A stretch of 5,424 nucleotides of DNA, taken from NCBI GenBank assembly GCA_027022775.1, contig JALVXO010000003.1:1-5424 (forward strand), read 5' to 3'. The notes below the pieces were generated by a model. It saw nothing but the letters and a program-made list of their open reading frames with translations, was not told the DNA's origin and searched no databases. The DNA is from Campylobacteraceae bacterium (GTDB lineage Bacteria > Campylobacterota > Campylobacteria > Campylobacterales > Sulfurovaceae). Both the position numbers and the translations under genes were made by a program. This document shows positions 1 to 5,336 of this stretch, piece after piece. The first letter of the stretch is position 1. Each line of letters starts with the position of its first letter.

Positions 1-1
1 T

Positions 2-895
2 GTAGAGATAAAAAGGGTGCTTGAGCCAAGGGAGTTTGCTTTTGAACCAAAAGAGCACTGGGAACTTGCGGAGATTAACGGCTGGATAGATTTTCAAAGA
101 GGCGTAAAGCTTGCAAAAAGCCGTTTTTCCCTTTTAAACACCCCTGCAGCCAAGTTAGAGAGGGCGCTTATAAACTTCTTTTTGGATTTTAATGCAAAAC
201 GGGGTTTTCAAGAGGTTTGGGTGCCGGTTTTAAACAATTCCAAAATGCTCACAGGCACAGGCCAGCTGCCTAAATTTTCAGATGACCTTTTTAAAGTTGA
301 GGATGAAGATTTATACCTTATCCCTACTGCTGAGGTTGCGCTTACAAATATCTATAATGATGAAATTATCAATGAAAAAGAGCTTCCTATTCTTTTAACC
401 TCTTACACCCCATGCTTTAGAAAAGAAGCAGGAAGCGCAGGGCGCGACACAAGAGGAATTATCCGCCAGCACCAGTTTGACAAAGTTGAAATGGTAGCTA
501 TTACAAAACCGCAGCAGAGCGATGAAGTGTTTGAAATGATGGTTCAAAACGCTTCCGATATCTTAACAGCTTTGGGTCTGCCGCACCGCCTGGTTGAACT
601 TTGCGGCGGAGATTTGGGCTTTAGCGCGGCAAGAACCGTAGATTTAGAGGTGTGGCTGCCGGGCCAAAACAGATACCGCGAAATAAGCTCTGTAAGCAAT
701 ACCCGCGATTTCCAGGCAAGAAGAGCCAAAATCCGCTATAAAGAGAATAATAAAAACCGTTTAGCCCACACTTTAAACGGTTCCGCCCTCGCAGTTGGCA
801 GAACCCTAATAGCCATAATGGAAAATTACCAAAATGAAGACGGAACAATCGAAATACCGGAAGTTTTAAAGCCGTATATGGATAGCAGGGTTTAA
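2..895 (+). CDS. serS: Seryl-tRNA synthetase, C-terminal catalytic part (5' end outside window)
   Basis: This class II aminoacyl-tRNA synthetase charges tRNA-Ser (and tRNA-Sec where present) with serine in the cytoplasm. The frame is open to the left edge, so the GTG at 17 is an internal Val codon and not the start. About 297 codons are visible against a usual length near 415, so the missing part is mainly the N-terminal coiled-coil arm that contacts the tRNA. Counting from that Val, the visible parts are PREFAFEPKEHWEL at the start of the catalytic core, motif 1 at about 47-73, TGTGQLPKF at 79-87, the serine-pocket TAE at 104-106, motif 2 with FRKEAGS and RGIIRQHQF at about 131-159, EVWLPGQ with the following SSVSN segment at about 201-218, and motif 3 NGSALAVGRTLIAIMEN at 244-260. 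All expected catalytic motifs are intact. It ends in TAA and converges with the oxidoreductase gene. The family assignment is secure. Confidence 0.97.
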   Translation, partial: VEIKRVLEPREFAFEPKEHWELAEINGWIDFQRGVKLAKSRFSLLNTPAAKLERALINFFLDFNAKRGFQEVWVPVLNNSKMLTGTGQLPKFSDDLFKVEDEDLYLIPTAEVALTNIYNDEIINEKELPILLTSYTPCFRKEAGSAGRDTRGIIRQHQFDKVEMVAITKPQQSDEVFEMMVQNASDILTALGLPHRLVELCGGDLGFSAARTVDLEVWLPGQNRYREISSVSNTRDFQARRAKIRYKENNKNRLAHTLNGSALAVGRTLIAIMENYQNEDGTIEIPEVLKPYMDSRV

Positions 896-920
896 GTTAT
901 TAGGGATTTTTCCCTGTATT
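886..920. terminator. Possible weak bidirectional terminator between convergent genes
   Basis: AGGGA-TTTT-TCCCT (902-915) forms a 5-bp stem with a 4-nt loop, followed by GTATTTT and then AAAAAA. A wider alternative pairs CAGGG (886-890) with CCCTG (912-916). It lies between the convergent stops of serS and the flavoprotein gene, where a shared terminator is expected. The stem is short and the T tract is interrupted, so the call is tentative. Confidence 0.4.
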
Positions 921-2030
921 TTAAAAAACCTCTTTCATTTTTAGAGGAATTTTGTAATAGTTTTCTATCGCTTTTTTGCCAAGGTAAGCCAGTATGCCGT
1001 CAAATTGGAAAAATCCGGCTTTTATTATTGCGAATTTTCCTCCCAGAGCTATTGCCAAGCCGTAAATTTTTAAATCGCTCTTTTTAAGAGGTCTGTGTTT
1101 AATTGAACAGATTACATTTTTTGCCGCTGCTGTTCCGCTCTGTTCTGCAATCTGGGCGGTAGGGGGCAGAATTTTGCCGTTTTTGTCTTTCATAACTGCG
1201 CAGTCTCCTGCTGCAAAAATGTTATCTGATACTCTTAAATATTCATCTGTTACCAAAAAGCCGTTACTTTTTTTAAACGGTAAATTTTTAATAAAACTGT
1301 TTGTATCAAGCCCCGTAGCTGCCACGCCCAAATCGTAAATTATCTTTTCATCTTTTATAAAAATGGTATTGCCTTGAATTTTATCTATCAGGCACTGTTT
1401 AAGATTTAATCCTAAATCTCCTAATATATCAATCACTCTCTTTTTTGATTTTTCATCAAGTTCACTCAAAAAGAGGTCGGCAATTACCGTTACTGAAATT
1501 TCAGAATTTAATTTTAACTCATTTATAAAATACTGCATAGATGCAGCTATCTCAATACCGCTTGAACCGCCCCCTGCAACGGCTATATTTGAGCAATTTC
1601 TCTTTTTTTGCAAATGCTCTAGAACAAGCTTTTCAAATCTCTGCTTTATAACAGTAGCCTGCTGCAAATCTTTTACATCCAAAAAGTTATCAAAAATTTT
1701 CGGTTTTTTTGTGACTGTGCCGGTTGCGATTATTAAATAGTCAAAAGTGTAGATTCCTTTTTTGCATATTAGCGTGCTGTTATCTACAGTTATGGCTTCA
1801 TCATTTATAAAAACAGCATTTACTCCGATTCCTTGAACTAAATGATTAAGCGAGAGTGTTATCTCTTTTAGCGAAAAGCTAGATATTACAAAATTGTAAC
1901 TCTCGGTTTGAATATAGTGGAAACTGTTTTTATCTATCAATAAGATTTCCAAATCCAGTTTTGCTTTTGCCAAAGTTTCAAGAGCTTTTATCCCTCCATA
2001 CCCTCCTCCGACAATAATCACCCTCTTCAT
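921..2030 (-). CDS. NAD(P)/FAD-dependent oxidoreductase, NDH-2-like
   Basis: A two-dinucleotide-domain flavoprotein of 369 aa, most like type II NADH:quinone oxidoreductases, which pass electrons from NADH through FAD to membrane quinone without pumping protons. Seen in the protein: an N-terminal FAD-binding fold (VIIVGGGYGG, residues 4-13), ATG at 102-104, a second Rossmann motif for NAD(P)H (AGGGSSGIE, 152-160), the FAD-contacting IFAAGDCA (281-288), and AQIAEQSG (302-309), which resembles the quinone-site AQ.A.Q motif of NDH-2. The start is taken as the ATG at 2030 because AAAGGG lies 6 nt upstream and the protein then opens directly with the FAD motif. A TTG at 2075 would add 15 residues that do not belong to the fold. 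No obvious sulfide:quinone reductase cysteine pattern was seen, but SQR-like or another member of this superfamily remains possible. It is transcribed divergently from the DUF4160-like gene and looks more AT-rich than the synthetase genes. Confidence 0.85.
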   Translation of the reverse strand: MKRVIIVGGGYGGIKALETLAKAKLDLEILLIDKNSFHYIQTESYNFVISSFSLKEITLSLNHLVQGIGVNAVFINDEAITVDNSTLICKKGIYTFDYLIIATGTVTKKPKIFDNFLDVKDLQQATVIKQRFEKLVLEHLQKKRNCSNIAVAGGGSSGIEIAASMQYFINELKLNSEISVTVIADLFLSELDEKSKKRVIDILGDLGLNLKQCLIDKIQGNTIFIKDEKIIYDLGVAATGLDTNSFIKNLPFKKSNGFLVTDEYLRVSDNIFAAGDCAVMKDKNGKILPPTAQIAEQSGTAAAKNVICSIKHRPLKKSDLKIYGLAIALGGKFAIIKAGFFQFDGILAYLGKKAIENYYKIPLKMKEVF

Positions 2031-2065
2031 CTGTAACCCTTTCAAGCTGTATAAATCAAAAAACA

Positions 2066-2094
2066 ATTTTATCAAAGAAGAGTAACCGCTCCAA
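2066..2094 (-). promoter_or_regulatory. Candidate promoter of the flavoprotein gene
   Basis: On the - strand, TAAAAT (2066-2071, one mismatch to TATAAT) lies 17 bp from TTGGAG (2089-2094, a partial match to TTGACA). Transcription would start near 2058 and give a leader of about 30 nt carrying the AAAGGG ribosome site. The region is so AT-rich that chance matches are likely. Confidence 0.3.
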
Positions 2095-2127
2095 AAAAAA
2101 TAGCAAAAAAACTATCTTACTTTCAAT

Positions 2128-2156
2128 TTTACAAAAACTATTTTTTTAGATATAAT
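2128..2156 (+). promoter_or_regulatory. Sigma-70-type promoter of the DUF4160-like gene
   Basis: TTTACA (2128-2133, one mismatch to TTGACA), a 17-bp spacer and a perfect TATAAT (2151-2156), with a T7 run just before the -10 box. The predicted start near 2163 leaves a leader of about 20 nt that holds AAAAGGGA (2169-2176), 7 nt before the TTG start at 2184. It is the best-matching promoter in the window. Confidence 0.7.
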
Positions 2157-2183
2157 ATTCAAAACCAGAAAAGGGACAAATTA

Positions 2184-2409
2184 TTGCCAACCTTATTAAA
2201 AAAATATGGTTTTAAGTTTTTCTTTTATGCAAATGAACATAAGCCAAAACATATTCATGTGGCAAGAAGTGATTGCTTTGCAAAAGTTGAGTTAAAAGAG
2301 TTGAAAGTAGTTCAAAATTATTTAAAACCAAAAGATTTAAAATTGGCTCTTGAAATTATTAAGCAATAAAAAAGAGTTTGAAAGGATTTGGGATAAATGG
2401 TTTAATTAA
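2184..2409 (+). pseudogene. DUF4160-like small protein, frameshifted near its C terminus
   Basis: The open frame from TTG 2184 to TAA 2367-2369 gives 61 aa. It begins MPTLLKKYGFKFFFYANEHK and continues PKHIHVAR, the typical opening of DUF4160 proteins (MPT..., FFFY.NE, HIHV). Right after the stop, the +1 frame (2365-2409) reads NKKEFERIWDKWFN, which is the expected family C terminus. Joining the frames gives about 75 residues, close to my recollection of family length (75-85). A small indel in the CAATAAAAAA stretch around 2364-2373 therefore appears to have truncated the gene. The start is TTG, with AAAAGGGA 7 nt upstream. The molecular function of DUF4160 is not established; the frequent DUF2442 partner has led to toxin-antitoxin suggestions. 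The truncated product might still be made, since only about 14 residues are lost, and sequencing error in the A-run cannot be excluded. Confidence 0.72.
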
Positions 2410-2612
2410 AAGATTATCTTCATGTAAAACTGGAAGATGGCAGAATTATATCTACGCCAATGGCTTGGTATAAACCTTTACAGCAAGCAACAATATCTCA
2501 ATTAAAAGATTATAAATTTATTTGTTTAAATACAGGTATTGAGTGGAAATCGTTGGATTATCACTTAAGCATAGAAAGTATGTTAAAAATTTCTCAAGAG
2601 AAAATGGCTTAA
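2406..2612 (+). pseudogene. DUF2442-like protein remnant lacking a start codon
   Basis: This frame encodes 68 residues that resemble DUF2442 (NE0471-like N-terminal domain) proteins: KDYLHVKLEDGRIISTPMAW (a beta-hairpin, then the conserved SxPxxWY-like segment), then a variable helix, then GIEWKSLDYHLSIES, which corresponds to the family signature GIHW.ELDEDIS. The frame is blocked by TAA at 2403-2405, directly before the domain. The only upstream ATG (2397) reads ATG-GTT-TAA, and the first in-frame ATG inside (2460) would remove the first third of the domain. Intact relatives begin about 8 residues earlier with something like ..IWFN.KY. The WFN read at 2398-2406 in another frame could be that missing beginning, which would imply a single-base loss near 2406. 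It follows the DUF4160-like frame, as in intact pairs. It is most likely a broken antitoxin-like partner; non-canonical initiation is a less likely alternative. Confidence 0.68.
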
Positions 2613-2620
2613 ATAATAGC

Positions 2621-2869
2621 TTTAACACAAATTTTGCATTAGAAGGTGCATCAGATCTATTGGTGCTTGGTAGCAGGGTGCTGGAGGAAAACGCAGGCAC
2701 ACCCGGAGGATGAGAAGCGTTAAGCAAAGGCAAACTGCTTTGCCTTTGTAGCTTCGAAACCGCAGCGTCCTAAGCAAAGCGAACCGCGGAGGCAAAGGCT
2801 TTACTTCAGTGCCCATGCTGCCAATGACCAAACAGATAGAGTATTGGCTAATGCAAATTTTGGGTTAAA
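2621..2869. repeat. Long imperfect inverted repeat, MITE-like or structured-RNA element
   Basis: The 22 bases at 2621-2642 and the reverse complement of 2848-2869 agree at 20 of 22 positions. Pairing resumes further in: 2660-2675 against 2816-2831 (13 of 16), then 2676-2690 against 2800-2815 with one gap. Several mismatches in these inner blocks are G-U compatible in RNA. The core (about 2691-2799) is richer in G and C than the AT-rich surroundings and has its own hairpin at 2714-2755. The exact 9-mer TAAGCAAAG occurs at 2721 and 2771, and CGAAACCGC (2755) resembles CGAACCGC (2780). No convincing protein is encoded. The element begins 8 bp after the DUF2442-like stop and fills most of the gap before tatA. 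No clear target-site duplication was seen, though TTAA lies at both tips. Possible readings are a miniature transposable element, a dispersed repeat family, or a non-coding RNA. Confidence 0.62.
2714..2755. other. Perfect-stem hairpin at the centre of the fold-back element
   Basis: CAAAGGCAAA (2725-2734), loop CTGC, and TTTGCCTTTG (2739-2748) form an uninterrupted 10-bp stem. After a small asymmetric internal loop, GAAGC (2714-2718) pairs with GCTTC (2751-2755). The hairpin lies almost exactly at the midpoint of the 2621-2869 inverted repeat, as expected for the apical hairpin of one large folded structure. Confidence 0.7.
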
Positions 2870-2878
2870 CCTTTTTTT
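2848..2878 (+). terminator. Possible terminator: right arm of the fold-back followed by T7
   Basis: The right terminal repeat of the fold-back (2848-2869) is followed after CC by seven T residues (2872-2878). A transcript arriving from the DUF4160/DUF2442 module would form a long stem ending at a U-tract, the general form of an intrinsic terminator. The stem is far longer than usual and its ends are AT-rich, so termination is only inferred. Confidence 0.35.
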
Positions 2879-2980
2879 CTCTCAACTAAAAAAGTGCCCA
2901 AACCTGCGTTATTACGTAGCCAAATATTCCATTTTTATATAAGCTTGGGTTATTTAAGCCAATAGAACTTAAAAAAAGTG

Positions 2981-3008
2981 TATAATCATAAAAATATTTT
3001 CTAAAGGA
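2981..3008 (+). promoter_or_regulatory. Promoter (-10) and ribosome site of the tatA-argS operon
   Basis: A perfect TATAAT at 2981-2986 lies after an A7 run, about 28 bp before tatA. No good -35 box is visible at 16-18 bp, which fits Campylobacterota promoters, where the -35 is often poorly conserved. AAGGA (3004-3008) sits 5 nt before the ATG. The rest of the stretch 2879-2980 holds no gene, only a weak palindrome at 2904-2919. Confidence 0.6.
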
Positions 3009-3013
3009 TTAAT

Positions 3014-3250
3014 ATGCCAGGTATACCAGGTGGATGGGAACTTTTTGTTATTGTTTTAGTTATTTTGCTTCTTTTTGGAGGCAAAAAAATTCCAGAGCTT
3101 GCAAAAGGTTTGGGCAAAGGGATTAAAGATTTCAAAAAAGCGATGAATGAAGATGAAGAGTCTGCACCGCAGGTAAAGAGTGAAACCAAAGAGATTGCAA
3201 ATAAAACTCAAGAGACAACTGCAGAAGCTGCAGAGAGCAAAAAAGCTTAA
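3014..3250 (+). CDS. tatA: Sec-independent protein translocase component TatA (TatA/E family)
   Basis: TatA forms the oligomeric pore or membrane-weakening component of the twin-arginine pathway, which exports folded, often cofactor-bearing proteins across the inner membrane with TatBC. The 78-aa protein has the family layout: a short N-terminal transmembrane helix (about residues 9-21, with polar Glu9 near its start), the FGG hinge at 21-23, an amphipathic helix (KKIPELAKGLGKGIKDFKKA, 24-43) and a charged, low-complexity tail rich in Glu, Lys and Ala. The short length and lack of an extended TatB-like tail favour TatA. The ATG at 3014 is supported by AAGGA 5 nt upstream. argS begins 45 bp downstream on the same strand with no convincing terminator between, so they are probably co-transcribed. 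From memory, tatA next to argS is also seen in Campylobacter. tatB and tatC are not in the window. Confidence 0.93.
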   Translation: MPGIPGGWELFVIVLVILLLFGGKKIPELAKGLGKGIKDFKKAMNEDEESAPQVKSETKEIANKTQETTAEAAESKKA

Positions 3251-3295
3251 CACTCCGCCCTTTTTGGGCAAAATCTTCACATACGGACAGGTTAA

Positions 3296-4990
3296 ATGCA
3301 AATAAAATCACTTGTAAACAGTGCACTGCTGGAGAGCTTTAAAAAATTAAACATTTCTCCTAAAGTTACAGAGGCAAGCGAGGCAACAAAGCCGGAATTT
3401 GGGGATTTTCAATACAACGGCGCTATGGCTTTGGCAAAAGAGCTCAAAAAAAACCCGCGTGAAATTGCCGCAGAAATTGCCGAAATTTTAAAGCAGAATG
3501 AAATTTTTGAAAAAGTAGAAGTTGCGGGCCCCGGGTTTATAAATTTAACCATAAGCAGCAGCTTTATATCTAAAAAACTGCCAGAGGCATTAAACTCCAG
3601 GGCAGGGGTTTTGGTTAAAGATGAGCCGGTTAAAGTGGTGGTTGACTACTCAAGCCCAAATATGGCAAAACAGATGCATGTTGGCCATTTGCGCTCTACG
3701 GTTATTGGCGATGCGCTGGCGAACCTGTTTGAGTTTTTGGGCGATGAGGTTATCCGCCAAAACCATATTGGAGATTGGGGAACGCAATTTGGAATGCTTA
3801 TTGCCTATTTTGAAGAGCAGGGTGAAGAGGCAGGCAAGCAGTTAAGTGATTTAGAAGAGTTTTACAAAGCGGCTAAAAAGCGTTTTGACCAAAGCAGCGA
3901 ATTTGCCAACAGGGCACGCGAATATGTTGTTAAACTCCAAAGCGGCGATAAGGGGTGCTTGAAGCTCTGGAGGGAATTTATCGATATTACGCTCGAGCAC
4001 TGCCAAGAGGTTTACGACAAACTGGGAGTAAATTTAGACAAATCGTGTGTGCGCGGAGAGAGTGCATATAATGATGAGTTAAAAAATATTGTTAGCCAAT
4101 TGCAACAAAGCGGCGTTGCAAAAGAGAGCCAGGGTGCAGTGTGTGTATTTTTTGAAAACAGCGAAAATCCGCTTATTGTGCAAAAGGCTGACGGCGGGTA
4201 TCTCTATGCCACTACCGATTTGGCTGCAATTAAATTCAGGGTAGAAAAGCTTGGCGCAAAAAGAATCTGTTATGTTGTCGATGCAAGACAGAGCGAACAT
4301 TTCCGCCAAGTGTTTGACACAGCAAAAAAAGCCGGCATAGCTGGAGATGATGTGCAGCTTGAGCATATCGCTTTTGGAATGGTTCTGGATAAAAGCGGCA
4401 AGCCGTTTAAAACCAGAGAGGGCGGCACGGTAAAATTGATAGATTTAATAAATGAAGCGATAGAGCGGGCAAAAGGGTTTATTAAAAACGCAGATGAGTA
4501 TACCCCTGAAGAAATTGAAAATATAGCCCGTGTTGTCGGAGTAGGTTCTTTAAAATATGCAGATTTAAGCATTAATAGAACATCAAATTACATTTTTGAC
4601 TGGGATAAAATGTTAAATTTAGACGGCAACACTGCACTATATATGCAGTATGCCTATGCTAGAATTAACTCTATTTTAAACAGAGCCGGAGAGTTTGAAC
4701 AAAGAGAGCCCATATTAAGCGATGAACTTGAGCGCCGCCTTGCGCTTAAAATCTTAAGCCTGGAAGATGTGCTGCTAAAAGCCTCTAAAGAGGCGATGCC
4801 GCACCTGATTGCAGCATACCTTTATGAACTTGCCGGAATGTTTATGAAATTTTATGAAAACAATCCGGTTTTAAGGGATGACGTTCCGCAAGAGATTAAA
4901 CAAAGCCGCCTGGTTCTTGCCAAAGCCACTGCAAATGCAATTAAAACAGGCCTTAAGATTTTGGGTATAGAGGTATTAGACAGAATTTAA
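3296..4990 (+). CDS. argS: Arginyl-tRNA synthetase
   Basis: This class I aminoacyl-tRNA synthetase attaches arginine to tRNA-Arg in the cytoplasm and, as known for the family, needs the tRNA for amino-acid activation. The 564-residue length is normal. Visible parts are the N-terminal additional domain with FGDFQ (35-39), the catalytic Rossmann fold with DYSSPNMAKQ (117-126) running into the HIGH-type motif HVGH (128-131) and HLRSTVIGDA, HIGDWGTQFG (157-166), ATTDLAA (305-311), FGMVLDKSGKPFKTREGG (360-377), the KMSKS-equivalent region, and NTALYMQYAYARI (445-457), which leads into the helical DALR anticodon-binding domain that runs to the C terminus. No key motif is missing. The ATG at 3296 follows a weak GGACAGG site, so expression may depend partly on read-through from tatA. 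A small membrane-protein gene follows 19 bp downstream. Confidence 0.97.
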   Translation: MQIKSLVNSALLESFKKLNISPKVTEASEATKPEFGDFQYNGAMALAKELKKNPREIAAEIAEILKQNEIFEKVEVAGPGFINLTISSSFISKKLPEALNSRAGVLVKDEPVKVVVDYSSPNMAKQMHVGHLRSTVIGDALANLFEFLGDEVIRQNHIGDWGTQFGMLIAYFEEQGEEAGKQLSDLEEFYKAAKKRFDQSSEFANRAREYVVKLQSGDKGCLKLWREFIDITLEHCQEVYDKLGVNLDKSCVRGESAYNDELKNIVSQLQQSGVAKESQGAVCVFFENSENPLIVQKADGGYLYATTDLAAIKFRVEKLGAKRICYVVDARQSEHFRQVFDTAKKAGIAGDDVQLEHIAFGMVLDKSGKPFKTREGGTVKLIDLINEAIERAKGFIKNADEYTPEEIENIARVVGVGSLKYADLSINRTSNYIFDWDKMLNLDGNTALYMQYAYARINSILNRAGEFEQREPILSDELERRLALKILSLEDVLLKASKEAMPHLIAAYLYELAGMFMKFYENNPVLRDDVPQEIKQSRLVLAKATANAIKTGLKILGIEVLDRI

Positions 4991-5009
4991 CCCAAAAAAG
5001 GAATAAAGA

Positions 5010-5336
5010 ATGGCAGGAAAGATTTTTCTTTTAATTCTGTTTACTTTAGCTATAATAGGTTTTGAGTGGCTAAAAAGAAAAGAGACCAAAAAGAGCATAA
5101 TATCTGTTGCAATCTTTATTTATATTATCTCTGCAGGATATAGCGGAGCAATTTTAACCCGCCCCATTGCCCCGCTTTTTATTATACATTTGATTTCTTT
5201 AACTGTAGCATATATAGGACTGATGATTTACACTTTTAAAAACCGTTTTATATGGTATCTTTTTATAACCCCGCTGCTTACTATAGCACTGGCATTCGCT
5301 TTAAATTTTTTGGAAGGTTCAAGATACGAAAAGTAG
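5010..5336 (+). CDS. Small four-helix inner-membrane protein of unknown function
   Basis: I do not recognise a named family. The 108-residue protein is almost entirely hydrophobic, with four likely membrane segments at about 5-20, 29-49, 53-75 and 79-101. The basic loop KRKETKK (22-28) and the KNR turn near 77-79 suggest these loops face the cytoplasm, placing both termini outside. There is no cleavable signal peptide, no conserved cysteine or histidine cluster and no obvious catalytic motif. Translation is well supported by AAGGAA (4998-5003), 6 nt before the ATG. It lies 19 bp after argS on the same strand, so it is probably the last gene of the tatA-argS operon. Its TAG stop directly abuts the stop of the opposing gene. 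Co-transcription with tatA is suggestive, but a role in Tat export would be speculation. Confidence 0.82.
   Translation: MAGKIFLLILFTLAIIGFEWLKRKETKKSIISVAIFIYIISAGYSGAILTRPIAPLFIIHLISLTVAYIGLMIYTFKNRFIWYLFITPLLTIALAFALNFLEGSRYEK

Noticed and set aside
17..19. GTG at 17 as the start of serS
   Set aside because: The frame stays open to the window edge and the protein would lack the whole N-terminal tRNA-binding arm. The homologous sequence continues upstream.
2660..2710. Possible SRP RNA, RNase P or tmRNA
   Set aside because: Short resemblances such as GGTGCT and GAGGAAA occur, but the diagnostic conserved cores of these RNAs are absent.
2518..2831. Two - strand open frames (2518-2733 and 2622-2831) covering the fold-back element
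   Set aside because: They lie inside the repeat or antisense to the DUF2442-like frame, have no ribosome site, and their translations (many Leu, Arg, Pro and Cys) look like chance readings of a structured sequence.
2613..2869. Degraded protein in + strand frames across the element (e.g. LVLGSRVLEENAGTPGG, then HAANDQTDRVLANANFGLNL in another frame)
   Set aside because: The pieces look somewhat protein-like, perhaps outer-membrane-barrel-like, but stops interrupt them and the frames differ. The inverted-repeat structure explains the region better. I cannot exclude a pseudogene origin for parts of it.
2690..2910. AACGCAGG at 2690-2697 and its inverse CCTGCGTT at 2903-2910
   Set aside because: An 8-base match is not significant in a window of this size, and it falls outside the fold-back arms.
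2904..2919. Imperfect palindrome CTGCGTTATTACGTAG as a possible operator upstream of tatA
   Set aside because: Only 12 of 16 positions are symmetric, it lies about 60 bp upstream of the -10 box, and it matches no operator I recognise.
3257..3269. GCCC-TTTTT-GGGC hairpin between tatA and argS
   Set aside because: The stem is only 4 bp and no T tract follows, so it is unlikely to terminate transcription inside the operon.
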